Assembly: GCA_038025085.1 (NCBI GenBank)
Contig: CM076142.1
Coordinates: 12,126,001-12,190,000 of the forward strand
Length of the DNA stretch: 64,000 bases
Reading direction: 5' to 3'
From: Tetragonia tetragonoides
Taxonomy: Eukaryota > Streptophyta > Magnoliopsida > Caryophyllales > Aizoaceae
Both the position numbers and the translations under genes were made by a program. Of this stretch, positions 1 to 10,387 are shown in pieces. A model generated the notes under the pieces. It was not told the origin of the DNA. It ran no database searches and saw only the letters and a program-made list of their open reading frames with translations. Positions within the stretch are counted from its first letter, which is position 1. Each line of letters starts with the position of its first letter.

Positions 1-31
1 GTACCGCCCCCCAAAATTCCAATTTTGCCCT
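1..31 (+). repeat. Left terminal inverted repeat of the MULE (truncated)
   Basis: It matches the reverse complement of 3886-3914 with small differences around the C-run and the aattttgccc stretch. The outermost part of the repeat is outside the window. Confidence 0.85.
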
Positions 32-152
32 TTTTTAATTTTTCGCTCATCCTCTCCCTCTCTCCCTCTCTAACTCTCACACCACTTCTCTCCCACTCTA
101 CCACCCACTCTCATACCCAACCTTCATCAACATTCACTCAAGCAACCCGCGG

Positions 153-474
153 ATGTCTGCCGGCGACCAAGAAGTGCCGTCGACGGTGGCGGAGGTAAAA
201 TTAATTTTTTTTGCGCATTTTTTTTGCACGGTCGTCTGAGATTTTCGACTCACCCTTGGGTGAGTCGTCTGCTACAGGCGACCCACCCAAGGGGAGTCGT
301 CTGTCGATCTCGACTCCCCAAGGGTGAGTCGTCCGCTACAGGCGACTCACCCTTGGGCGAGTCGAGATCAAAAGACGACTCACCCTTGGGTGGTCGCCTG
401 TAGCAGACGACTCACCCAAGGGTGAGTCGAGATCGACGACCGACAGACACAAAAAAAAAAATTTATTGTAATTA

Positions 475-546
<72 letters not shown>

Positions 547-1630
547 TATTGTTATTATTATTATTATTATTATTATTTATTGTTTGAATTTAAGATTAAG
601 CTAACATTGTTTTCGTTGTTTTCGTTAGATTCCTTTGGAGCGGTTCGGTGGTGATGGTGTTGATTACAGTACGCATTTCGTCACTGATGAGTTATTTGAT
701 AGTGATACATATGCAATTAATTGGGCAAAACAAATTGCACTTACTATCGGGTTTGAGTTGATAATTTCGTCACACAAGAAGAGTGAAAGCGTAAAATTGT
801 TAAAATGCAATCGAGGTGAACGCTACAGAGGGGAATTAAGAGACTTAGATACTGCTGTTCGGAAGAAATCGAAAACAAAGGCTTGTAAATGTACGTTCCA
901 GTTGAGAGCTCGGCAAGTGTATGGGTCCAGTAGTTGGATGATTGTCACATTGCCTGGGACTAGGGGTACGCACAACCATGACTTTGCTGTGTATCCTGAG
1001 GGATATCGTCAGATGAGTGGTCTTAGTCCTGGGTCAAAGAAACTCGTTCGTGACATGACTTCGGCACAAACAAAGCCATGTGCTATCTTGGCCGCGATTA
1101 AGGAAAAATTTCCCGAGGACAATGCAACTAGACGGCATGTGTACAACCACAGAGATCGTATAAGGAAACTTGATTTTGAAGAGAGAGATGTCATTGGTCA
1201 GTTTCATCATTTAGCTGTGGCGAATAAGTACGTACATTGGACAAGAGCCGACCGAGCTACTAATGAGGTAACTCACGTGTTCATGGCACACCCTACATCA
1301 ATTCAGTTACTTCGGTCTTTTCGTTGGTTGATTGGCTTAGATTCCACGTACAAAACAAACAAGTATAAGATGCCGTTTGTTGAGATAGTGGGGATGACTC
1401 CAACCAATAAGAACTTCCTCATAGCTTATGCCATTATGAAGGATGAGACTCAGGCAAGCTATGCGTGGGTCTTAGATAAGTTGAGGATGCTTATTGGAAA
1501 TGATGTACACCCAACAGCAATTGTGACCGATCGTGAGCTAGGGTTGATGACACCTATTAGAGAGATATTTCCATTTTTGTGTGATTGTTATATTTTGCAT
1601 GTGGAGAGTGGTCGTGATTATTGGAGGTAA
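153..1630 (+). CDS. MULE transposase, C-terminally truncated, two exons
   Basis: Exon 1 is 153-194 (ATG in the terminal leader, encoding MSAGDQEVPSTVAE). Exon 2 is 629-1630. The junction GAG|gtaaaa ... cgttag|ATT keeps phase 0 and gives 347 aa. Residues about 97-131 carry a C-x-C ... H-x-H zinc motif (KCTF...HNH) as in FAR1/MULE N-terminal DNA-binding domains. From about residue 245 comes the MULE DDE domain: LIGLDSTYKTNKYKMPFVEIVG gives the first Asp (about 252), and AIVTDRELGLM the second (about 315). The frame then ends in CDCYILHVESGRDYWR and a stop, where the family normally continues with C-x-WHI, about 100-200 more residues, the catalytic Glu and a SWIM/zinc-knuckle tail. The third acidic residue is missing, so autonomous activity is unlikely. 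An unrecognised 3' intron is possible, but only about 125 bases separate this stop from the PMD stop. Confidence 0.85.
246..429. repeat. Six hairpin units in intron 1 of the transposase gene
   Basis: There are six diverged copies of a palindrome with arms CGACTCACCC / GGGTGAGTCG around a TT or AA centre, joined by short linkers such as tctgctacagg and agatcaaaag. The array sits between the donor at 195 and the ATT microsatellite. Confidence 0.9.
474..583. repeat. (ATT)n microsatellite in intron 1 of the transposase gene
   Basis: A nearly pure ATT run with a few interruptions (atttattgttatt), directly upstream of the exon 2 acceptor region. Confidence 0.95.
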
Positions 1631-1755
1631 ATAAAACAACAAATTACAATAAAACAAAAAATGTAAATAAGAAACAACAAATTACAATAACACAAATAAA
1701 TAATAACAATAACAATGAAACTCTTATAATAACAAATTCATCTAGGGTCAATACA

Positions 1756-3159
1756 TCATTTGGCAGCCCGCCAATCTCTCATATACTCGTCCATAATCGA
1801 TCGAGAATCTTCCGCTTGCTCCGGAGGAATCAAACTAATGAAAGACTCAGCTGCGACGGCTAGACGATTCACCCACTGCAAAAAAGTAACAATGAGTGTG
1901 AGTTCAGAGATATGTAATACGTAAAAATATATATATTTTAGTTAATCACTTACATAATCGCTGTTGGATCGTGGAGGAATCACAGGTGCTGCAGCGTCAC
2001 GTATCAGCCGAGGGTGGGAGTGAAGGTAGTACCATGCGAGGTAGTCATCCATACATGCTGTGGGATCTGACGTGGATGCCTGAAACCCATGGAGACCAAG
2101 AATGTAAAATCCCGGGAACATACGCCAAGCATCAGATGAGATCCGTTCGGGGAAGACAACCTTGTACGAACGACTGCTCCATGACCTGATCGCTTTGACT
2201 GGCCTAAAGATCGGGGTTGGGATACTCTGTACGTACCCGATTTGTCGTAAACAACGACCAGGCATGTACGGTTCGATAATATCCCGATACTGTAGCCACC
2301 CCATGAATACAGTCCTCGGTACAGATACTGCCGGGTTAGAACCGTACGGCAGCCACACCACCTACGTAGAAATGTTGAAAGTTACGGTGAAGTAAAAAAA
2401 CATAGCAAACGACGAAATAAATCATGAACACCGATAACTAAATGACGTACCTCTGTCGCTCGCAGATGATCCAAGCGTCTACGTAAGGAGTCCAGTCGAC
2501 CCATGTCCTTGCCCTCAGCCAGGGCACTCCATACGGACGCACGGGGAGCCTCGTCGTCCCCGACAATCATCCGCTCCCGATGAGGTCGGAAGCAGGGAAA
2601 GTACTCGTATATCCATGCCTGCAGGAGAGTTAGGCATCCGCAGATGCCCTGAGAATCCCCGCGACTAGCTATACCGAGCTGACGATATAGGAAGGCGAGG
2701 GCAGCAGATCCCCTCATCTCTCCATTCCACATACGAGACGCTACGTGGCCCAGGAAGCTCGGTATGACGCTATCATCCGCCGGCCCACCGGGCACAGGCT
2801 CTGTAACAAGCCACGTAGTGTCGTCCTCCGCTCTAGATCGTTTGCCAGTACTGGACGACCCAGTACTAACAAACCTACCGCCTCTGCCCTTCACCACGCG
2901 CCAATCTGAGGATAATTCGACGCCAATCTGATCATCGTCTTGCTCACCGGAGTAGAACTCGCTAGTTGCGTAATCGTCTTGCTCAGCAGTCATCTCCCTC
3001 ATCCGAACTGCCTCTCTCTGTCTCCGTACAGAGGCATCAATCCCGCGCGTCCTCGTGTGACGCGGTCCTGAACCAGCTAGTTCACTAAATAACCGAGGCA
3101 CCGATTTACCGGCTCCTCCCATCTATCATTTCACATTTTTAATTAATTAAACAATAATC

Positions 3160-3230
<71 letters not shown>

Positions 3231-3756
3231 TAAATAATAATAATAATAATAACAATAAATAATAATAATAATAATAATAATAAATAATAATAATAATAAT
3301 AAATAATAATAATTTTTTTTTTTTTGTGTCGGTCGTCTGGTCTCAGACGACTCACCCAAGGGTGAGTCGTCGGCCGATCTCGACTTACCCTTGGGTGAGT
3401 CGTCTGAGACCGGCGACTCACCCAAGGTGAGTCGTCGGCCGATCTCGACTCACCCAAGGGTGAGTCGTCTGCGACCGGCGACCACCCTTGGGCGAGTCGA
3501 GATCGGCAGACGACTCACCCTTGGGTGAGTCGAGATCGGCAGACGATCGACGCAAAAAAAAAAAAAAAAAAAAAAACACAACTTCAATTCATAACTTCAC
3601 GATTCAATTCAAGGCAAAAAATATTCAATCCAAGGCAAAAAAAATTCAATTCAAACAAAAAAAAAAAAAAATTCGAAAAGTTACCCCCCCGCGCCGTCGG
3701 TCGCCGCCTCCCTCGCCGTCGAAACCTCTGCCGCCGCTGCCGCTAGCACTTGACAT
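1756..3756 (-). CDS. Plant mobile domain (PMD, aminotransferase-like) protein, four exons
   Basis: Minus-strand exons are 3756-3685 (24 aa, MSSASGSGGRGFDGEGGG...), 3122-2451, 2361-1954 and 1875-1756. All junctions are GT-AG and phase 0, giving 423 aa; if translation starts at the ATG at 3122 it is 399 aa. PMD landmarks are the LTLLQAWIYEYFPCFRP block, RRRLDHLRATEVVWLPYG across the first main junction, and RYRDIIEPYMPGRCLRQIGYVQSIP. The protein ends SIMDEYMRDWRAAK. The N-terminal 120 residues are charged and low-complexity. PMD proteins include host MAIN/MAIL1-type factors and many transposon-borne copies. This one lies between the repeats of a MULE, convergent with the transposase, 126 bp from its stop. 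The first 24-aa exon is inferred from its mirror image in the transposase gene. Confidence 0.82.
3161..3312. repeat. (TAA)n microsatellite in intron 1 of the PMD gene
   Basis: A TAA run with the same kind of interruption (aacaataaataa). It is the mirror counterpart of the run at 474-583. Confidence 0.95.
3348..3532. repeat. Six hairpin units in intron 1 of the PMD gene
   Basis: Six more copies of the CGACTCACCC-TT/AA-GGGTGAGTCG palindrome, linked by agatcggcag, tctgagaccgg and cggccgatct. Same copy number and same position relative to the first exon as the array at 246-429. Confidence 0.9.
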
Positions 3757-3885
3757 GGTGGTGGTGGTGGTGGTGGTGGTTGCCGGTGTGATGGTGTGGT
3801 GGTGAGGATGAGTGAGGAAGAGAGGATGAGTGAGAGTGAGTGAGGAAGAGAGGATGAGTGAGAGTGAGTGAGGAAGAGGGGTGAG

Positions 3886-3940
3886 GGTAAAATTGGAAAT
3901 TGGGGGGGCGGTAGCTAGTAAAAAGGGGCGGTATTTAGCA
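3886..3940 (-). repeat. Right terminal inverted repeat of the MULE
   Basis: Read on the minus strand it starts tgctaaataccgcccc, then has a second taccgccccccc block that pairs with window base 2 onward. The TGCTAAATACCGCC-type start is in keeping with plant MULE termini. The element end is placed at 3940, and 3941-3949 would be the target duplication. Confidence 0.8.
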
Positions 3941-5190
3941 ATTCACTTGATTTTTGGTTTTCTAGTGTCCGATTGTCATTTTTGCCCACAAGTCTCTAAG
4001 GTGTCTAGAGTGACCCTACATGACCCTTGATGCCCCAAGAAGGTCATCCGGGTCCACAAATTCCGATTTCACCTATGTTTTCGGTGCTCCGACCCTTATA
4101 TCGATGCCCCGTAAAAGGCTCATTCAAGCAAATCAGGGACCCGATAATCATCCCCGGAGGCCTCTCATATCCCTTAGGGATATCCCGTGTGATATCTTAC
4201 ATAAATATTATTCTTCATTCTGGGACCTCCCGGAACTCAAAAATCGTGAAATATAATCTTCGAACTTAGCTTCTCGGGCCTAATTGTTATTTTTACCCAA
4301 ATTTCTTCTAAGAATTTATCATAATTTTAGAAAATCCAAATAACCTAAAAAAATCATCCGCATTTCCGAACTCCGATTAAAATATCAAAAACTCGACAGG
4401 TTGCGAAAAGATTGACATCATTTAATGTTGCCTACTATAAAAAAAAAGCCATAAATATATTGGGCAAGGAAAAGGCTCTACTTCATGCACTACTCTTCTG
4501 TCTTTCTTCCTCAAGATGCCATTACAATTAGGCTTCTTGCATCACCGAATTAAGCCCCCAAAATAAAGTCAAATCGACTCTCTCTCTCTCTCTCTCTCAA
4601 TAATAGAAGCAGGGGCTTGTGAATTCACATGGTGCCCATGTCCTGCCCAACAATTTGATAACCAATTAACCACTCCAATTAAAAGACTCTTCATTTCTAG
4701 ACAATTTTAATTAGAAAAATTTGCAGTAATGGTACCAAATTTACTTAGTGGATGAGCTGGGCCCCATGTGGGCATGTGAATCTTTTTGGCTAATAATCTT
4801 TGTACACCATTAATTGTTTATTTATGCATCAATAATTAAACTTTTTTTTTTGGTGGAAATAATTAAACTCTTTTTGTGTTAATTAAGTGTGGAGGAATGA
4901 CGGTTTGGTGGGGCCATGCTATGATTGATACTAACATGCTTAATCACTATTCTCCCATTTCTTCCTGTTTCCTTCTCTCCATCTTTTATATTCTCTCTCT
5001 TGTCCCAACAATATTTTCATGTCTTATTTCACCCTTATGAGCACCCTTTTGCAAATTGTCCATTTCACCCACAATTATATTTTATTCATTGTGGCGTGTA
5101 CATTCACTTTACTTATGAAAGATATAAAAACTTGTATAACACGATCTTATTGTGTCTTTGTAATGAAACAATGATTATTGGTCATAATTA
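3941..5190. other. Intergenic, no gene seen
   Basis: About 3960-4440 has the look of an old repeat (gagtgaccctacatgaccc, ccgtgtgatatc), but no reading frame or family could be recognised. A (CT)n run lies at about 4578-4598. The rest is AT-rich single-copy-like DNA. Confidence 0.6.
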
Positions 5191-5193
5191 TTA

Positions 5194-5445
5194 GGGTCCG
5201 TTTGTTAGAGCTTATACGGTCACTTCAGTTCAGCTCAGGTATCAATTCAGTGATTTAAAATTCAGTTAAATGATGTTCACTTCAATTCAGTGGTGCTGAG
5301 TTCAGAAACATCTCTTTTATCTCACATATCAAGTTGTGTTCAATTCAGTTCAATTGTGTCCAGTTCAGTTCAGTAGTGTCCAGTTTAGTGATGTTAAATT
5401 CAGTTCAGTTCAGTACAGATAACTTCAGCTCTAACAAACGCACCC
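5194..5445. mobile_element. Tourist-like (PIF/Harbinger-type) MITE
   Basis: The left end GGGTCCGTTTGTTAGAGCT mirrors the right end AGCTCTAACAAACGCACCC, with TTA flanking both sides (5191-5193 and 5446-5448), the target duplication typical of PIF/Harbinger. The interior consists of repeated CAGTTCAGTT-like motifs. Confidence 0.85.
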
Positions 5446-5554
5446 TTAGTAATGTCCACATTTCTAAATAGTAACTCCATTTTCGTGTAAGTTGGTCTCG
5501 CACAATACTTCCTCGCAAAAAGAATAAGGCTACCAGTATTAGTACAATACTAAT

Positions 5555-5711
5555 GAGTTTGGATCCTCTCCATTTGCTAAAAGAAATGGAGGGTGAGATC
5601 TCTTTCTCCCCAATTTTTAAATTAAACAAATACAAAAAGGTAAAATAAGAGAAGGAAATCTAGCCCTCCATTTAGGAAATGAAGAGAAAAAAAATGGAAA
5701 GAATCCCAATT
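5555..5711. mobile_element. MULE- or hAT-type MITE, 157 bp
   Basis: Terminal inverted similarity: gagtttGGATCCTCTCCATTT at left, AATGGAAAGAATCCCaatt at right. It is flanked by a perfect 10-bp direct repeat CAATACTAAT (5545-5554 and 5712-5721). It resembles the element at 56212-56402. Confidence 0.75.
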
Positions 5712-5790
5712 CAATACTAATAGTTCAACTTTTAGAATCTGATGCAAATGTACGTAATAGCCCCACGAAAGTACTAATCTTAGAGTTGAA

Positions 5791-5886
<96 letters not shown>
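5791..5886. repeat. Inverted (AAT)n-(ATT)n microsatellite
   Basis: About 20 AAT units switch to about 12 ATT units at about 5851, making one long self-complementary tract, followed by a short TTG run. Confidence 0.95.
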
Positions 5887-6355
5887 GTTGTTGTTGTTAT
5901 TTTTATTTTTATTCCCGATAATGGACAAAGTTATTACTAAATCTATAAGGTGTGTGTGTGTGATCATACCATACCACTTTGTTGATTGTTGTGGCTAGTA
6001 GTGAAGAAAAGAGCATAGATCTGATGCTTTCTAAGAACACCTTTCATAGGAGGAACCTAGGGAAGAAAAAGGAAGACAATAATGGTTAGATTTCAAATAG
6101 CAAAAGGAAAAAAAGAAGAAGAAAAGAAAGTAGAGTAAGAAGTATATAAAGCTTATGACTAACAGATTAGTTGTGACCTGTGTATAATAAAAGTTCATAG
6201 CATATAGAATTTTCTCCTTGTAGCTTTTCCTTTTCACAAATCAGGTGCTTTAGAATTGCAAACTTTGAGTTGAAATGAAATTAGTGAACTGCCAAGAATT
6301 TCAAGATATTTCAGTTAATTATATATAATACATAAGGAAATTAATACTACTAGAA

Positions 6356-6545
6356 ATTACACAAAATTTTCTATAAGACGATTTTTTCGTAACTTTTGGT
6401 GAGACGGGGTCACTTTTCAATGAAATAAGGATCACTATTTTATCATCACTATAACTATAAGTGACCCTTGCAATTCTATAGTGACCCTTGCATTTCTATA
6501 GTGACCCCATTTATTGTTGAGTTAGTCTCACAAGACTTGCTGCTG
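6356..6545. repeat. Dispersed TGACCC-containing MITE-like repeat, copy A
   Basis: It runs from taagacgattttttcgtaac to gagttagtctcacaagacttgctgct and contains several gtgaccc motifs. Related copies or half copies are at 5449-5519, 31590-31738, 38402-38470 and 44590-44670. No clean ends were defined. Confidence 0.55.
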
Positions 6546-6839
6546 CCCGTAGATATTAATATATATATATATGTGGTAAGGGTAATTCTGGAAATTTGAA
6601 GAAAAAATTACCAGGAAATAGTATATTTTGATGCACACAAGTAGCAAAGACACTACAACAAATATGATAAAAGAGGACGCTTTTTTCCCACGCTTTCAAA
6701 AGCGTGAAAAATAAACACCGAGCTTTTCCACGCTTTAGATAAGTGCAGACCTTCTCCGCGATTTGATGCGTGTTAAATGGTCGTTTGAACAGGCTGGGTC
6801 AATATTAGAATCGTGCGCTTCCAAATAAAGTCCCACTAC

Positions 6840-7260
6840 CCCTTCCTCTAGTTCAGTTCACGATCTAACTCAGTTCATCACTATCTCTCTCCTCCAATGT
6901 CCAAACCCACTCAATCCCCTTGTTTGGGATCTCTCCTCACCTCGATCTAATTCCAAAATTAACTCTATACACCCAATTTCACTTCCCATTCATTTTCCCA
7001 AATTTTTGTCATTTTTGATTGATTTGATTTATTACTCTAGATATAGCCAGACCATTATCATCGTCATTTTGGGTGAGTAATTGATTTGCGGGTTGTCCGC
7101 CTAGGTGGTAGCGGTGGGAGGCGGTTAGAGAAAGGAGGAGACGCGGTGGTGTGGGGTAAAAGGTCTCGCCAAATTATCGTAAACCCTAGCTAGGGTTTAA
7201 TCTCCAGACACGAAGCTCAAACTTCTTAAACATTCAAGGTTCTTTCTCTCTAAATCAACT
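6840..7260 (+). other. 5'-leader-like segment inside the CACTA element
   Basis: It contains a CT-rich stretch (tctctctcctcc), gtgagtaatt at 7072 resembling a splice donor, and a palindromic double telo-box AAACCCTAGCTAGGGTTT at 7181-7198. Telo-boxes are common in leaders of translation-related plant genes. No ORF of note follows. Confidence 0.35.
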
Positions 7261-8693
7261 TCGAGTTATCATTTTTTTTTTGCTTTATTTACTGGTTCAT
7301 ATGGTTAGTGGCTTGACAGCGCTGGTTGATTTATTTGAGTCCATTCCTCTGTTCGGTGATAAATTGTCGATCATGTATTCACCTATTCTATTTGCGGTTT
7401 TCTTAAAAAGATCCTATTTTGGTGATATGATTACTGATTAGCTATGTAATGTTGTTTTCTTTGCTTCAAATTGGGTAGTTTTGTTACTGGTACCTGCTCT
7501 AGTGTTGATCACTTAAATTGGGTTTTTTTTTTCTTTTCATTTGGGCACAATATTGTGACTTTTATAATGTAGCAGTAATTTGGGTGTGGATAAGGTGTGA
7601 TTGTTCGAGGCTGGTATCCGAACAACAAGTGCAATGTGGAAGACTATTGAGTTGGATTGAAGTTGTCTTTTAACTAGTAGGCACATTATACTTTTGTCAA
7701 TTTACATTCTGTTCGGATGGTTGCCACCTAGCCAACTTTCTGAGTGTCTTTCACGGTGGTGGAGTCAGGAGTGAGAACAACTGAAATTTAATTTGGATTT
7801 AGCAAAAGATGTCCTCAAATATGTGCTGAGATTGGATGATCTGATGGTTTCAAGATGTAGCTGCCATGTTGTTCTGATGGTTTGTTGTTGTTGTCTAGCT
7901 GTTGTTGTCTGCTCTAGTGATGCACGAGGCCACTTCTGCTGCTGTCATGAATCTTTCTGCTACTACAACTTTTTCTCTTTGTGTTGATGTCTGATGTATG
8001 TGCTGATGATGTTCGACATGACTTGATGCTTTCAAAGAAATATCTCTCCTTTATAACCTGATTTTATGATCCTTTAGCTACTCTAATTTGATTTGATTTG
8101 CAACTTATTAATAATGTTGAGAACTTTGATCTGTTAGTTTTAATTAGAGTTACATTTTCGAGGATGTTAGTGAGGGTGTTTGCAAGGAAAGGTGTAGATT
8201 TTTTGAGTCTCCTCTTGTTGCTTTTAATACTTATTAAGCTGACTAAAGTTTAGATCCTTTACTTATGTTTCTGCTACTGTTGTTGCCAGACCCTTACAAA
8301 GGTGTACCTGAGCTGGTAGTCACTCGATGGTAAGGCATGAAACAGGAAGAGACAAGTACTGGTAACGTAACAAATAAATGCTTCTTCTTACAGTTTCTTA
8401 AACGAGATGTCTCAATTCTGTTTATAACTTTATATGGGTTTTGATTTAAAATATTCTGATCTGTTGGTGTTAATGTATTAATTTTAGATGATTGATGATT
8501 GATTTGGGTTCATAATTTCTTTGAACTGTAAATTGGAGGTAACCTTCATTCTATGGCTTAGAGATGTATGTTTACCATGTTTGTGAATGCTATTATTTGT
8601 TGGCTTTTTATGAGTTTATATTTGCTGATTGTTATTGTTGCTTATTAACTATTGATGATTTCTATCATAGAAACTCTTATGAGTTGTGGTGGT

Positions 8694-8922
8694 GGGTTTG
8701 ACAGTTTGAATGAAGTATAAAATAGAGTTGCTTATAAGTTGAGGAGTATATAGGTAAGGAGGTAGTGGCAGATTAACACTATATTTGAGATATTAGTAGA
8801 TATGGTGCTGGGTTTGACAGTTTGAGTGAAACATAAAATAGAGTTGCTTATATATAAGTTGAGGAGTATATGGGTTAGGAGGCAGTGGCAGATTAACACT
8901 AGTATTGAGATATTAGTAGATA
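8694..8922. repeat. Tandem duplication of about 116 bp inside the CACTA element
   Basis: Unit 1 starts at gggtttgacagtttgaatga (8694) and unit 2 at 8810. They share the sequence up to gagatattagtagata with a few substitutions and a small TA insertion. Confidence 0.85.
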
Positions 8923-9465
8923 GGGGATTTTATTTGAAAGAAAATCAAGCTGTGAATATATTATCTTTGGGAACCCAATGCCGATTGCCATGTACTGTAA
9001 ATTATATATGTTATTGTCTCAAACGGGACATTTGACATGCAATGAGTAATAATCTTGGTACATGTTTTAGACTAGTACTTTGCACTGACCATGGAATGAT
9101 TGTTAATCTGATGCTTAGAGACAAATTCATTTCAGCTTACTATTCAAAGAAAAATAGAAGTGAACATTGGCCATTTCTTTTGTCTACATGATATGTCGAA
9201 TGGTTTAATGGATTAGCTGCAGTCTGACAGAAATAATCGAATTCTATCCCTATGATTGCACTGTTTTTTGTATAAGTTGAATAAATAATATAATCAGTTT
9301 CTTGAGTGCCAGAAGAAACTGATTAAGACTTCTGTGAGACTTCTCTTTTGTATAAAGACGAGGCTTAGCTCAACGATTATGACTTTTTTTTCTTCTACTG
9401 GAGGGGGCAAACAAATGCCTTTTGTTGGTGTACTGGATATGTTAGATTATTTGTTGTTTTTCAGT

Positions 9466-10387
9466 TGGCGGTTGAGGTTGGTATATTGATGGTGAAAGAC
9501 AACAAGCAATTGAAGAAGTAATCCGGGATTTCACCTGCAACACTCTTCTGCTCGAGGTATTATCCAAGTGCAAATTATTCCCATGTAATCTTGATAAATT
9601 TAAAGTTTGGTGTTGAATGTGCTTCCCTTGTGTAAGATGATTGTTGTGGTACATGAGGTATCTTTTTCCTCATTTTCTCATATTTGACTCTCCTGTTACT
9701 TGTAATCAATACGTTTCAATTTAAGTTTAGTGTTTCTTGTTTGTTGTACATTGCTATTCGTATTCATGATGTGGTTTTGATATGTCTGACAATGTGTGTG
9801 GGGTGGCTGATAAGTGCCCAAATGACCATATAATTTATCTAAGTCTTAGTCTTTTATGCTTGTCTGCCAAAGATACTTATTTTAGCGCCTATTGTGATTT
9901 GGAATGCAAATGGATACACAATGTAGAAAAATAAGTTGAACTCGTCTTTTTTAGCAGCTTCAACAGCTATTCTGTATTTTGGTCATAACTCTCTCGTCCA
10001 AAATCTAAAGCGATTCAAAATGCTACGTAAATATTAGAATGAGAGCTGTAACTTTCATGCTTTGAGTTTTCCCTAGTTTAAAGTTTAACATGGTTGGAAT
10101 TGTCTCACAAGCAGCAGGCATACAAAAAATAATACAAGTAGCATGTTTGATCTTGTACTTGATTTCTCTTTCTATACTTGGTGCTACTCTCAATGAGGCA
10201 AATTTTGCTCTTATTAGTGGAGCAGCATAATTCATAATTTTCTCTTCATTTCCTGATGCAAACTCAATGTTTGATTTGTTTGGTTTTTCCATTCAGATAC
10301 TAGGAGCTATAAGAGAGAGTTTTTCAGCAGCAATTACGAATCTGGAGGGAGCTAAATTGCAGGCTCTTCAACAACGACTATGGTGCA
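9466..10387 (+). pseudogene. Exon-like gene fragments inside the CACTA element
   Basis: Two splice-flanked blocks: about 9466-9557 (cag|TTGGCGGTTGAGG ... CTCGAG|gtatta) and 10298-10381 (attcag|ATACTAGGAGC ... CGACTATG|gtgcaag). The second can encode ILGAIRESFSAAITNLEGA-KLQALQQRL. A further block lies near 8290-8363. I do not recognise the source gene. Capture of host exons by CACTA elements is well known; here it is inferred from splice-site context only. Confidence 0.35.

Larger units (their letters stand above)
1..3940. mobile_element. Mutator-like element carrying transposase and plant-mobile-domain genes (left end cut)
   Basis: The first 31 bases (taccgccccccaaaattcc...) recur inverted at 3886-3914, followed by about 26 more bases ending in tatttagca at 3940. 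The left terminus is therefore cut off by the window edge by roughly 28 bases. Going inward from each end the order is the same: terminal repeat, CT-rich leader, a short ATG exon, a GT donor, an intron with six hairpin units, a TAA/ATT microsatellite, an AG acceptor and a main ORF. The left half reads into a transposase (+), the right half into a PMD protein (-). The 9-11 bp target duplication expected of MULEs cannot be tested because the left flank is missing. Seen: ends, order and ORFs. Inferred: that they form one transposition unit. Confidence 0.85.

Noticed and set aside
3147..3457. Poly-Leu/Ile/Tyr frames of 92-99 codons near the PMD gene
   Set aside because: Reading through the TAA microsatellite and the hairpin array inside an intron; no protein-like composition.
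4577..4660. Possible microRNA precursor (agaagcaggggc ... gtgcccatgtcctgcc)
   Set aside because: The fold is short and the candidate does not match a plant miRNA I can place with confidence (miR164-like only in part).
7793..7987. 64-codon Cys/Val-rich frame in the CACTA element
   Set aside because: Low-complexity tgttgttgt-type sequence; no start context or homology recognised.
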